A DNA stretch of 64,000 bases from Haloferax sp. Atlit-12N (lineage in GTDB: Archaea; Halobacteriota; Halobacteria; Halobacteriales; Haloferacaceae), in NCBI RefSeq assembly GCF_003383095.1, contig NZ_PSYW01000002.1, positions 1,116,001 through 1,180,000 of the forward strand, in the 5' to 3' direction. The notes under the pieces were generated by a model. That model did no database searches. It had not been told where the DNA came from and worked only from the letters and a program-made list of their open reading frames with translations. Of the stretch, positions 51,860-60,277 are shown piece by piece. How positions within the stretch are numbered: position 1 is the first letter of the stretch; the number at the start of each line of letters is the position of its first letter. Position numbers and translations under genes: made by a program.

Positions 51860-53803
51860 ATGCGATCTGACTCAGCCCGTCCCGAGGGCTGGTGGTTCAA
51901 AGAGCAACCACCAGGACAGTCACACAGTCCGGGGCTCCTCCAGAAGAAGACGCTGGATAGAAGTCTCGATACCTTCGTGAAGGAGATTCTCCAGAATATC
52001 AACGACGCCGGGCTCGAGAACGAGCACCCTGTCGAAGTTACGTTCAGACTCGTAGAGCTCCAAGACCCTCGAGACGTGTTCGAGGAGGCGATCGGTTGGG
52101 ATTCCCTACTAAAACACGTACGTGCAGCGGCTCAGGAACAAAGCAGTCCTGGCCTCAAAGAGTACCTCGACTATCTGGACAGTGGGGGAAAACTGCGAAT
52201 TCTCGTCGCAGAAGAGAGGAACACGAGCGGGATACAAGGAGACGAGGTTTCTACCGATTGTGACTATGCGGCATTAGTCCGCGACCCCGGAAGTAGTAAC
52301 AAGACTGGAGATACAGGTGGGAGACACGGTCTCGGAAGTTCCGTCTTGTGGGTTGCCAGCGGGCTACAGACAGTCGTATTCAACTCTACCTTGGCCGAAG
52401 AATTAGACGACCAGGATTCACCGCGCCTAGTAGGTCGTTCGTTCGTTCCGACGCACCAAACACCAGGTGGTCAGTGGTACGACAACGAAGGTTGGTTCGG
52501 ATCACCGACTGGCCTGAGCAATCCGGACTTGGAGCGTCCAGAGTCGATGTGGTCGAACGTGGCAGAAGACCTCGCCCAAGAGTTGTCGCTGGAGAGACCG
52601 GACGTACCCGGGACGAGTACGATGATCGTCGGGTTCCGCGACCCGTCAGATCCCTCAATGGAGGAACAACCATCGCCGTCAGAGGTCGCGGATATCTTCG
52701 AGCAGACTGCAGCGGACTACTTTTGGCCTGCTATCAGTCGTGGTGACCTCGAAGTGTACTTGGACATGGCAGGCGACGAAAGAGAGATCACCGACGACAC
52801 GATCCGAGACCACGATGGTGTTGCCCCTTTCATCGATTGCTACGAGAGACGCGACGGTGCGCCAGATTCACTAGGCGGGCCTGGTGAGGTTGCCAGTAGA
52901 GAGTTCGACTACGAAATAAGGAGTCGAAAAGACCGTAAGACACCAGAGAGTGGTCCGGTGTCACTCGCTGCACGGAAGGCGTATCCCGACGAGGAAGAAC
53001 GTGTTGGTGAGATCGCTTTCTTCCGAGGGTCGGGGATGGTGGTCAAGTACAAGCCTGCACGACATCTCGGTTTCTCGGAGAAGTTCCACGGTGTTCTCGC
53101 CTGTGGCAACGCACGAACCCAGCCGGGGCGGACGCCAACACGAGAAGACAGAGCTATAGACGAGTTCTTGGCGATGGCAGAGCCTCCAGCGCACGACGAC
53201 TGGGTTGGGAAGAAAAACGACGAGCTCAAGGGAACTTTCGAGCCGGGGTGTGTCAAGCGTGTTCGAAAACTGAAGAGGGACTTACTGAAGAAGCACCTCT
53301 CGAAGTTGCTATACGGCACCCAAGAACGCTCTGGAGACTCGATTCGCCCCGACAGGGACATCTTGCCGAAGACGCGTCGGTCTGGAGGCAGGAGTAACGG
53401 CGTCTCGACGCCGAACGTTTCGAGTCCTTTCGATTGGAGAGTGACAGAATCGGAAGTCGACAAGAACAGGTGGACGTTCGTAGGGTGGATAGAGCCCGAC
53501 CTGGATGTCGAAGGCGAAATCAGACAGTGGGAGGTCGAGATCGAAATCGCGGCCATGTTCGAGGACGATCGAGAAGCTTCCAAGATTCCAGTCGAAGAGG
53601 TCGAAGTCACAGGAAGCCACGTCGGTCGGAGACTTGACGACGGTAGAGGGGTGATAGAGGTGAAGGACGACACGGGGAAAATAGAATTCGATATACGATC
53701 TGAATCTCTTGCTGACGCCGATCCGAGGTTGGGCGACCTCGGTGAGACCAAGTTCAAGATCGTCGACGGGTCTATCAGCATCGAGGAGGTGGCATCTTCG
53801 TGA
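51860..53803 (+). CDS. GHKL-type ATPase (A), first gene of a coupled three-gene operon
   Basis: A 647-residue protein. Its N-terminal Bergerat-type ATPase has an N box EILQNINDA (Glu42, Asn46, Asp49), a G1-like VAEERNTSGIQG (about 116-127) and a G2-like GDTGGRHGLG (150-159) before SSVLW. The rest includes a conserved FRGSGMVVKYKP segment and AEPPAHDDW (about 440), also seen in the homologue at 62216, and a beta-rich C-terminus. It is related to MutL/MORC/Hsp90-type folds in general but is not MORC. It is coupled by GTGA overlap to the next gene. Probable role: ATP-driven clamp or sensor in an unknown defence system. Confidence 0.78.
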   Translation: MRSDSARPEGWWFKEQPPGQSHSPGLLQKKTLDRSLDTFVKEILQNINDAGLENEHPVEVTFRLVELQDPRDVFEEAIGWDSLLKHVRAAAQEQSSPGLKEYLDYLDSGGKLRILVAEERNTSGIQGDEVSTDCDYAALVRDPGSSNKTGDTGGRHGLGSSVLWVASGLQTVVFNSTLAEELDDQDSPRLVGRSFVPTHQTPGGQWYDNEGWFGSPTGLSNPDLERPESMWSNVAEDLAQELSLERPDVPGTSTMIVGFRDPSDPSMEEQPSPSEVADIFEQTAADYFWPAISRGDLEVYLDMAGDEREITDDTIRDHDGVAPFIDCYERRDGAPDSLGGPGEVASREFDYEIRSRKDRKTPESGPVSLAARKAYPDEEERVGEIAFFRGSGMVVKYKPARHLGFSEKFHGVLACGNARTQPGRTPTREDRAIDEFLAMAEPPAHDDWVGKKNDELKGTFEPGCVKRVRKLKRDLLKKHLSKLLYGTQERSGDSIRPDRDILPKTRRSGGRSNGVSTPNVSSPFDWRVTESEVDKNRWTFVGWIEPDLDVEGEIRQWEVEIEIAAMFEDDREASKIPVEEVEVTGSHVGRRLDDGRGVIEVKDDTGKIEFDIRSESLADADPRLGDLGETKFKIVDGSISIEEVASS

Positions 53804-54810
53804 AGCAAATTCAACTGAACAAGGGGCTGTCTTATCGAACGTACCCCCACCGCTGTGAACCTGGTTCACTCGAATTTTCGGTGACGGAGTATTCAATCAA
53901 CGGCAAGTCGTCGAGCGAACCAGATGTCGATCAGCTCGTCGACATCAAAGAGTACGAGGGCTGGGATACACTCACCTTAGAGATCGAAGTGACGATTCCA
54001 GAGGGCCTACTGGGGAAGGTCTTCCCGGAGTTCGGAAAGATACCGGGAATGCTCGTCGTCACCGCTCACTGTCGGGAGACGTATCTCCGTGAACGGTTTG
54101 TACTGGCTCGGGACCCGATAAGTTCGGGGACGTACGAAGGAACGTGGGAGTTCGATTCAAAAGACGTCAAGGGGAGCGTTGACCTCCGCCCGATTCTGAT
54201 ACGTACGACCGATACGTCGCAGTCGATGAACTACGCGACGGACGCGGGTGTCTTCGTCGCTGATGGCCCAGAGTGGCGGATAGATATCAGCGACACGAGT
54301 AGGGAAGACCAAGGCCTCCTAGACGTCCGATCTAAATCGTTCGAAGAGGTCCACGAGGCAGACGACGATACTCGCTTCCCATCCTCGGACCGGTTCTATT
54401 ATCTGGACCTGGAAGGCGATCCTGATGTGCCAGTGCTGTGGCTCAACGAAGACCACGAGAAAGTGACCACAGTGATTCAGGACGCCGAGAGTGAACACGA
54501 GAAGGTAGTCTCAGACCTCGTTTGGAATCAAGTCATGACACCAGTTTGGACTCGTCTCGTCACGGTCGCTGCGACCGAGTACGATCCTGACGAAGACGAT
54601 TGGGCACCAGAGTGGCAGGGAGCTGTCTTCGACGAACTCCACGACGAGCTCTATCCTGATCACACACCAGAGAAGACCGCCGAACGACTACAGGAGGACC
54701 TCTCGGAGTCTGTGGTACTCGCGACGAAGAAGATAGAAGGCGCTGTACAGGAGCTCCTAGAGCCAGCCGACTACTATACGAAACACATCCAGAACTTGGC
54801 GGAAAGATGA
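53800..54810 (+). CDS. Operon partner (B) of unknown function
   Basis: A 336-residue soluble acidic protein. The first 170 residues look all-beta (LSYRTYPHRCEPGSLEFSV; LTLEIEVTIPEGLLGKVF). The remainder is mostly helical (KVVSDLVWNQVMTPVWTRLV). DPDVPVLWLNEDHEKV at about residues 208-223 is the most motif-like stretch. No known domain was recognised. It starts with GTG overlapping the ATPase gene by four bases and ends with ATGA overlap to the next. The tight coupling on both sides indicates one complex or one pathway with the ATPase. Confidence 0.75.
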   Translation: MKQIQLNKGLSYRTYPHRCEPGSLEFSVTEYSINGKSSSEPDVDQLVDIKEYEGWDTLTLEIEVTIPEGLLGKVFPEFGKIPGMLVVTAHCRETYLRERFVLARDPISSGTYEGTWEFDSKDVKGSVDLRPILIRTTDTSQSMNYATDAGVFVADGPEWRIDISDTSREDQGLLDVRSKSFEEVHEADDDTRFPSSDRFYYLDLEGDPDVPVLWLNEDHEKVTTVIQDAESEHEKVVSDLVWNQVMTPVWTRLVTVAATEYDPDEDDWAPEWQGAVFDELHDELYPDHTPEKTAERLQEDLSESVVLATKKIEGAVQELLEPADYYTKHIQNLAER

Positions 54811-55526
54811 CACAGACGACCTTGGCCCGGTTGAAGACCGATGCAAAGCGACTATTGGACGACGAGGAATTCCTGAGGGGTGACAAAGAGTTCTTCGAAG
54901 AAGGAAGGCTCGAGAGATATACACAGACGACGAACTTCAGTGCGGACATCGACGCTTTAGAGGACCGTCTGAGAGAGATCGTAGACGAGTATCCACAGTT
55001 CGAAGGAGAGATGGATTCCGAGGCAGCAGTCGCCGTCCACGAGGAGATCGATTTGAGTCGTAGTGAAGCGAGTGACTCGAGAATCTGGAACGATCTCGCG
55101 ATGCGTCACTTCCCGTGGTTCGTCCGCCACAGGTGGAGATACGAGAGTCAGACGGGGATGAAGAAGAAGTTCTGGACCTACGGTTCTGCTCTCGACTCGG
55201 CCTCCAGTACCTTCGAACGGTTGTGGTGGATTGCCGAGATGACCCAAGAGGACGGCGACTACGAGAACACCAAGAAGGCATTCGAGAGCCGACGGTTCTG
55301 TTTCCGTGTGTTCGACATCCAGCTCGGCCGGTACAAACCAGCGGCGCTTGCGTGTCTCGAAGTACTCTACGACGAAGACGAAGAGTCGTTCGCAGCAAAC
55401 GACGTGATAGACGAGACGATACAGAGGCTCCGCCGTGCCGGCACCACGATACCATTCGAAGGGCGGACGAAATCAGAGTTAGTAGATGTCGTTCAGAGTA
55501 TTCGAGAAGACGTCGAGTCAGGGTGA
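54807..55526 (+). CDS. DUF6339-like protein (C), third gene of the operon
   Basis: A 239-residue helical protein. The segment WNDLAMRHFPWFVRHRWRYE followed by KKFWTYGSALDSASSTFERL and WWIAEMTQ (about residues 93-150) matches what I remember of DUF6339 (W..LA....P.YVR.RW). DUF6339 proteins occur near ATP-binding proteins of accessory regions in bacteria, but their function is unknown. The ATG overlaps gene B. The Trp/Arg-rich core could bind nucleic acid. It is followed by 165 bases before the convergent methylase gene. Confidence 0.75.
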   Translation: MTQTTLARLKTDAKRLLDDEEFLRGDKEFFEEGRLERYTQTTNFSADIDALEDRLREIVDEYPQFEGEMDSEAAVAVHEEIDLSRSEASDSRIWNDLAMRHFPWFVRHRWRYESQTGMKKKFWTYGSALDSASSTFERLWWIAEMTQEDGDYENTKKAFESRRFCFRVFDIQLGRYKPAALACLEVLYDEDEESFAANDVIDETIQRLRRAGTTIPFEGRTKSELVDVVQSIREDVESG

Positions 55527-55691
55527 ACTGTCGTCGTCAAGTTACGAATCGAGAGTCGCCAATCTGTGTTCCAATCCCGTACGAGTACGACTATTTCGAC
55601 ATCGTGTGTCCTCGTTTGGGTGCCTACAAGTAGACCCTCAGGCGTACGAGTTTCTAAACCACAGATATCCACCGAATAACAGAGCGGTTAT

Positions 55692-56789
55692 TCAGTCGAC
55701 GTAGTCACCTAACGCCGCCTGTTTCTTCTCCCCCCGTAGGTGTTCCAACAGGCGCCGTCCAATGATCTCACCGAGTGCGGGAGGTACTGCGTTTCCGATC
55801 ATCCGACCAAGTTTTGTAATACCGATATCTTCGAATTTTTCGGCGAACTCGTAGTCACGAGGGAACGTTTGAATCATCGCACCCTCCCGTAGCGAGATGG
55901 CCCGGTTCTGGTCTGTATCGTAGTGTCCAAATCTACCACTTCCCAAATTGTAGAACTGTGTCGTGATAGTGGGTGCTGGCTCGTCGGGTCGCATCCGGCC
56001 GTATACGGAACCGAACGAACGTCCACTCTCGTCGAGGTGGCAGTCGAGTAGTAGCTCCTCGTCCCAGTCTTCCCAGGTACCCCCAGGAACAGATTGTTCG
56101 ATTCGTCTGAGGTTGATGTCGTCGAGTGACCGAGCAGTGTGAAGCCAGTCTTCGGGATGGGAATCACCAGCTTCGATTGCAGGAAGGTCGTCGATTCGCT
56201 CCTTGACAGACTCAAACTGACTTGGTCGGTTGTGAATTCTGGGGGAGAAGTTGAACGGACCCCGCTTCGACGCGGTTACCACCCATCGCCGGCGTGTCTG
56301 CGGGATACCGTACTCTGGACAGAATACCCGCTTGTTCCAATCTGGGTTCAACAGGTAGCCCATCGATTCCAGCAGCTCTTCGAAGTCTTCGTACACCACT
56401 TCGTGGCGAAGTTCGTAGACGTTCTCCATCACCACGAAATCTGGTTCGATCGCGGCGACGATCTCACCGAACTCGGAGAGCATCTCGTACATCTCGTGGT
56501 CTTCGCTCTCGGAGCCGTGGTTAAGTGATGAGAAAGGCTGGCAGGGAGGACACCCAGCGACAAGTGTCGCATCGGCATCATCGTCCAACCACTCAGCTAT
56601 TTTTTTGGGGTTCTCCTTCGAGATTTCGGCTAAGTCAGCGGGTACGAAGTTGGCCTCGTTGTTTTCATTGTAGGCGTACCGACAATCCGCGTCAATATCG
56701 AAACCGGCCTCCACCGTTACACCTGCAGTCTCAAGGCCGTTCGTGAGACCTCCGGCACCACAGAACAGGTCAACGGCGGATACGTTCAT
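55692..56789 (-). CDS. C5-cytosine DNA methyltransferase (copy 1)
   Basis: A 365-residue DNA (cytosine-5) methyltransferase. Motif I DLFCGAGG (SAM binding, about residues 7-14), motif IV with the nucleophile Cys83 (GCPPCQPFS), motif VI ENV (122-124), motif VIII QTRRRWV and motif X GNAVPPALG are all present. It should be active. Its target-recognition region is very like that of the methylase at 59178-60230 (shared GGTWxDWD and ESGRSFxSVYGRM). The ATG at 56789 is 9 bases after the expected transcription start given the TATA box at 56820. Confidence 0.93.
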   Translation of the reverse strand: MNVSAVDLFCGAGGLTNGLETAGVTVEAGFDIDADCRYAYNENNEANFVPADLAEISKENPKKIAEWLDDDADATLVAGCPPCQPFSSLNHGSESEDHEMYEMLSEFGEIVAAIEPDFVVMENVYELRHEVVYEDFEELLESMGYLLNPDWNKRVFCPEYGIPQTRRRWVVTASKRGPFNFSPRIHNRPSQFESVKERIDDLPAIEAGDSHPEDWLHTARSLDDINLRRIEQSVPGGTWEDWDEELLLDCHLDESGRSFGSVYGRMRPDEPAPTITTQFYNLGSGRFGHYDTDQNRAISLREGAMIQTFPRDYEFAEKFEDIGITKLGRMIGNAVPPALGEIIGRRLLEHLRGEKKQAALGDYVD

Positions 56790-56819
56790 GTTGCTATTGG
56801 ATGGAAGTTCGACGGAACA

Positions 56820-56829
56820 GATAAAGCGT
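56820..56829 (-). promoter_or_regulatory. TATA box of methyltransferase copy 1
   Basis: On the minus strand CGCTTTATCTG contains a TTTATC-type TATA element whose +27 position falls at about 56798, just before the ATG at 56789. It shows that this methylase has its own promoter rather than being the last gene of the MORC operon. Confidence 0.45.
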
Positions 56830-56898
56830 TCGTCTCCGGATATCGACACACGAGGGGTCGGTTGACGAGTCCGATTTCAGTATTGGCCTGTGTCGAAA

Positions 56899-57121
56899 TC
56901 ACAAAGAGACAAAGACCTGTGAGTTGCTTCTAGAGACGTACTGTATGAGAAACTCGGGGGGCACCAGACGACAGTCTTGGCAGGGCTCTATTGAGGAAGA
57001 ACTCAGCGACAAAGACTCCGTAGAGAGAGGCTTCGGGGTCACACCACGGATATCGACGAACGTTGTCTTCACTCCATTCGAGGATCTCGACACGGAACTG
57101 TTCGGCGTGTAGTTCGTCCAC
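56899..57121 (-). pseudogene. Remnant of an HhH-GPD DNA glycosylase (Mig-like)
   Basis: The first 45 codons from the ATG at 57121 (FRVEILEWSEDNVRRYPWC and SLYGVFVAEFFLNR) match the N-terminus of MutY/Nth-type HhH-GPD glycosylases. The reading frame then shifts near 56985, and the next frame gives VPPEFLIQYVS, which continues the alignment (typical EFLxRYPS). The rest of the protein, including the catalytic Asp and Fe-S cysteines, is missing. In methylase operons this family repairs T:G mismatches from deaminated 5-methylcytosine. The similarity is recalled, not computed. Confidence 0.5.
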
Positions 57122-57175
57122 GATACTGGTCGTTGGTCACGCTCTGGTACAAAAAGTTCAGCAACACGAGAGAAG

Positions 57176-59188
57176 TCAGTCGAACACGTCTCCGTCGTCA
57201 ATCTGGTCGAGGAGCCTCGAGACACGGCCATTCCGGGAGTCGTTCGAAGTTCGGGACTGGTATACTCGGGACGTCTCTCTCAGGAGGTCTTCGTACTTCT
57301 TGACGACGACTCCTCGTTTCTTCAGGAGACCTTCCAACTCACTCCACGTCTCGGTGTCGGGGACCACGAAGACGACGTCTGCGAACTGAGTATCGTACCC
57401 CTCTTCTTCGAGTCCGTGTTCGAGAGCATCCTCGAACGTATCGACCAAATCGTGGAGCCCAGAGTTCGCGGGTTCGGTCGGGTGACGGAGCGCGACCAAC
57501 GTGTACCCAGACGCTGCGCGAACACACCGAATACTCGACTCGTCGACGTCGTCTCCGTCGAAGTGACCTGCTTCGGATAGGTAATTCTCGACCGTCTTCT
57601 GCAACTCCTCGTCAACCGGTGACTGTTCCCAGGCAGGGTTCAGCAACCACGGGTGCTCTCTCAAGTGCACGAACGTCTTGTCGTCTACGCCCTTCTCTTC
57701 GACTCGGCATAAGAACGCGTCTACGACTTCCTTCCGATGAGAGACCATCTGCTGGTGCTGAGAGGACTCTACGTCGTCTAAATCAGAGAGTGTGCGAGAG
57801 ATCGTCCGTCCGTCGGCCTCGGTCAAGTCGCCGATACTGTCGATCTTCTCTTGGTACTTCAGATTCTCGAAGGCCAAGATGCCGTACTTGAAGAGTTCTC
57901 TCCGGTCAGACTCGTCTTTCACCGACATCCGGCTAATCTTCCCCAAGAGACTCTGAGCCCGCTCACGCTGTTCTGGTGCGAGACTCTCGTACCACATGTC
58001 GACGATTCCAATTTGACGTGCTTCTCTGGAGGCCTGCTGGTTACGCAGGTCGTTCCACTTCCCGGCGATGTGGCTCAATTGGATGCGGAGGAAGTCAAGG
58101 AGTTCCTGATATCGTGGATCTTCCTTGACGACGTCCTCACGATTCGAAGTCGCGATATCTTCCTGGTCGTCGTAATCAAGAAAGTCGGCGTGGATCTCAC
58201 CGACGAGGTATTTGGAGAACATTCGACTGTCGTTCACACTCTCCAAGAGGTCTGGCTTGGCCATCCGCCCTCGGACCATCAAAGAGATCTTGTTCAGGTC
58301 GTCGGCTTCGGTGTCGTGGCCCGGATAGTCCTCAACTAAGTCACTCGGTTTCTCTACGGTTCCGATCCATCCGGACACCTTGTATCCGTCAGGGGTCTTA
58401 CCCTCTCGTTCCTCGTGGGCTTCAAGCTTGGAATCACGACAGAGATCTCGATAGTGGTGGTCTTCGAACGTCCACAGGAACTGAACTTTGTGGAAGTAGT
58501 CGCGATCCGTCGCAGTAACCTCTTCGCCGTTGATCCTCACGGTGAAGTCGTACTCGGTCCCGAGAATACTGAACCGTCGTGCGAGCCGTTTCCGAAGTGC
58601 GTGTTCGGTGGTGTGAACCCGCTTCGTGAGGTCGGTGAGGACGATCTTCGTCCCTTCGGTGAATTCGTCCGGGAAGTCGTCTAGTGGTGTCGGGACGTAC
58701 TGTTGCTGTTGGACTCCAGAAGATGACTCTTCTTCACCGATGGCTCGCTGGATCTCGCTCAGTTGCATCCTGAAGCCATTATGATCGCCATCTTTGGCCG
58801 TGTACACGTCAACAGTCTCGGCTACGGACAGGAGGGAGAGTTTCCCGATGCCCTTGCGACCCATCACAGGCCGGTCGTGTATCGGTGTGCGGTTCGAGCG
58901 TTCGTCATCTCGGCGTCTTCGATATCCGACACGGAGGTACCGCTCGTTCACGTCTTCGGCGTCCATCCCCTGCCCGTCGTCAACGATCACGATCTTCTCT
59001 TCGTCGGGGTAGATGTCCACGTCAACGTTCTCGGCGTCGGCGTCCCACGCGTTAGCGACTGCTTCAGACAGTACTGCAGGAACGTTGCTATAAAGGTTCA
59101 GCCCTAGGTGGTTCAACACGTTGAGGCTGAGAGACATCTTGTACGGGGAATCACTCTCCGACTCTGTAGATTCTGGCTCAAGCTGCGA
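57176..59188 (-). CDS. MORC/MutL-like GHKL ATPase of a restriction-type operon
   Basis: A 670-residue protein. The N-terminal GHKL ATPase is textbook: N box EAVANAWDAD (Glu43, Asn47, Asp50), G1 DDGQGMD (71-77) and G2 GRKGIGK (111-117). An S5-like transducer follows with KGxxxxITDLT-type GTKIVLTDL (about 184-192). The remaining part has no nuclease motif I recognise. Prokaryotic MORC-type ATPases coded beside C5-methylases have been described in restriction-modification operons (Iyer, Abhiman and Aravind, 2008). The start overlaps the preceding methylase gene by 11 bases. Predicted function: ATP-dependent DNA clamp. Confidence 0.87.
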   Translation of the reverse strand, partial: SQLEPESTESESDSPYKMSLSLNVLNHLGLNLYSNVPAVLSEAVANAWDADAENVDVDIYPDEEKIVIVDDGQGMDAEDVNERYLRVGYRRRRDDERSNRTPIHDRPVMGRKGIGKLSLLSVAETVDVYTAKDGDHNGFRMQLSEIQRAIGEEESSSGVQQQQYVPTPLDDFPDEFTEGTKIVLTDLTKRVHTTEHALRKRLARRFSILGTEYDFTVRINGEEVTATDRDYFHKVQFLWTFEDHHYRDLCRDSKLEAHEEREGKTPDGYKVSGWIGTVEKPSDLVEDYPGHDTEADDLNKISLMVRGRMAKPDLLESVNDSRMFSKYLVGEIHADFLDYDDQEDIATSNREDVVKEDPRYQELLDFLRIQLSHIAGKWNDLRNQQASREARQIGIVDMWYESLAPEQRERAQSLLGKISRMSVKDESDRRELFKYGILAFENLKYQEKIDSIGDLTEADGRTISRTLSDLDDVESSQHQQMVSHRKEVVDAFLCRVEEKGVDDKTFVHLREHPWLLNPAWEQSPVDEELQKTVENYLSEAGHFDGDDVDESSIRCVRAASGYTLVALRHPTEPANSGLHDLVDTFEDALEHGLEEEGYDTQFADVVFVVPDTETWSELEGLLKKRGVVVKKYEDLLRETSRVYQSRTSNDSRNGRVSRLLDQIDDGDVFD

Positions 59189-60230
59189 CATCGTGTTCCT
59201 CCATGTGGTCAACGATACTCCGACCGATTACCTCGCCGAGGCGGACTGGTACCGCGTTCCCGACCATCTTCCCGATCGTCTTGAACTCTACGTCGCCTCC
59301 TTCTTCGACGAAGGCGTAATCCTCGGGGAACGTCTGGAGCATCGCTCCTTCTCTGAGCGAGATGGCACGATCCTGCTCAGGATGCCCGAATCGACCGCTA
59401 CCGTAGTTGTAGTACTGTGTCGTCATCGTCGGAGCAGGCGCGTCCCACTCCATCCGCCCGTATACAGAGTCGAAAGAGCGGCCACTCTCTTTTCGATGGC
59501 AATCGAGCCTGATATCGGGGTCCCAGTCTCTCCACGTCCCACCGGGTAGTGACTGTCCGATCCGCTCTAGGTTCTGCTCTTCCAGTGTACGGGATTTGTG
59601 TAAGTGGTCTTCGTTCGAATACTCTCCAGCTTCGATCGGTGGTAGGTTACCGATCACCTCGCGAACAGTGGGATAGTCGGCGGGGTCGTGGGTCGGGTCG
59701 ATCAAAGGGACGTCTCCGAGCTTCGAGGCTAGTAAGACGATCCGGTTACGGCGTTGTGGGATGCCATAGTCAGGGCAACTCACTTTGTCGAACCAGAGTT
59801 GGTACCCCTCTCTGAACAGCGTGTTCACGAAGTCCGAGTAGACCGGTTCGTTTCGGACCTCGGCGACGTTCTCCATCGTGACGATAGCAGGCTGTATATC
59901 CTCCACCAACTCCCCGAAGCTCTGGAGGAGACTGTACTCGGAGGTCTGCGACGTGTCCCGTCCATTGTTGAGATTAGAGAATGGCTGACAGGGTGCACAG
60001 CCAGCGAGTATCTTGGTAGAATCGTCGGGAAAGAGTGACTCGACGTCGGACGAGTCGATATCCGAGACGTCGGCCTTGACGAACTCGGCGTCGTTGTTCG
60101 CTTCGTAGGGGTACCTACAGTCGGGGTTTATCTCGACGCCGGCGGCGACGGGGATGCCAGCTTGCTCCAGCCCGTGAGTCAGTCCCCCGACACCACAGAA
60201 GAGATCGACTGCTGCGAGATTAGAACTCAT
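59178..60230 (-). CDS. C5-cytosine DNA methyltransferase (copy 2)
   Basis: A 350-residue DNA (cytosine-5) methyltransferase. Motif I DLFCGVGG (9-16), motif IV with Cys81 (GCAPCQPFS), motif VI ENV (120-122), VIII PQRRNRIV and X GNAVPVRLG are intact. It is a paralogue of copy 1 (55692-56789) with a nearly matching target-recognition region, so the two may methylate the same or a closely related sequence. It lies 47 bases after the DUF262 nuclease gene and overlaps the MORC ATPase gene, so the three form one operon. Confidence 0.93.
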   Translation of the reverse strand: MSSNLAAVDLFCGVGGLTHGLEQAGIPVAAGVEINPDCRYPYEANNDAEFVKADVSDIDSSDVESLFPDDSTKILAGCAPCQPFSNLNNGRDTSQTSEYSLLQSFGELVEDIQPAIVTMENVAEVRNEPVYSDFVNTLFREGYQLWFDKVSCPDYGIPQRRNRIVLLASKLGDVPLIDPTHDPADYPTVREVIGNLPPIEAGEYSNEDHLHKSRTLEEQNLERIGQSLPGGTWRDWDPDIRLDCHRKESGRSFDSVYGRMEWDAPAPTMTTQYYNYGSGRFGHPEQDRAISLREGAMLQTFPEDYAFVEEGGDVEFKTIGKMVGNAVPVRLGEVIGRSIVDHMEEHDVAA

Positions 60231-60277
60231 CTAGGAAATCCTCCGGAAAGCATCGTGCGCATCATCCTATTACTCAC

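Noticed and set aside
54560-54949. A minus-strand ORF crossing the B/C junction of the ATPase operon
   Set aside because: It is Ser/Arg-rich, has no promoter or ribosome site, and lies opposite two coupled genes.
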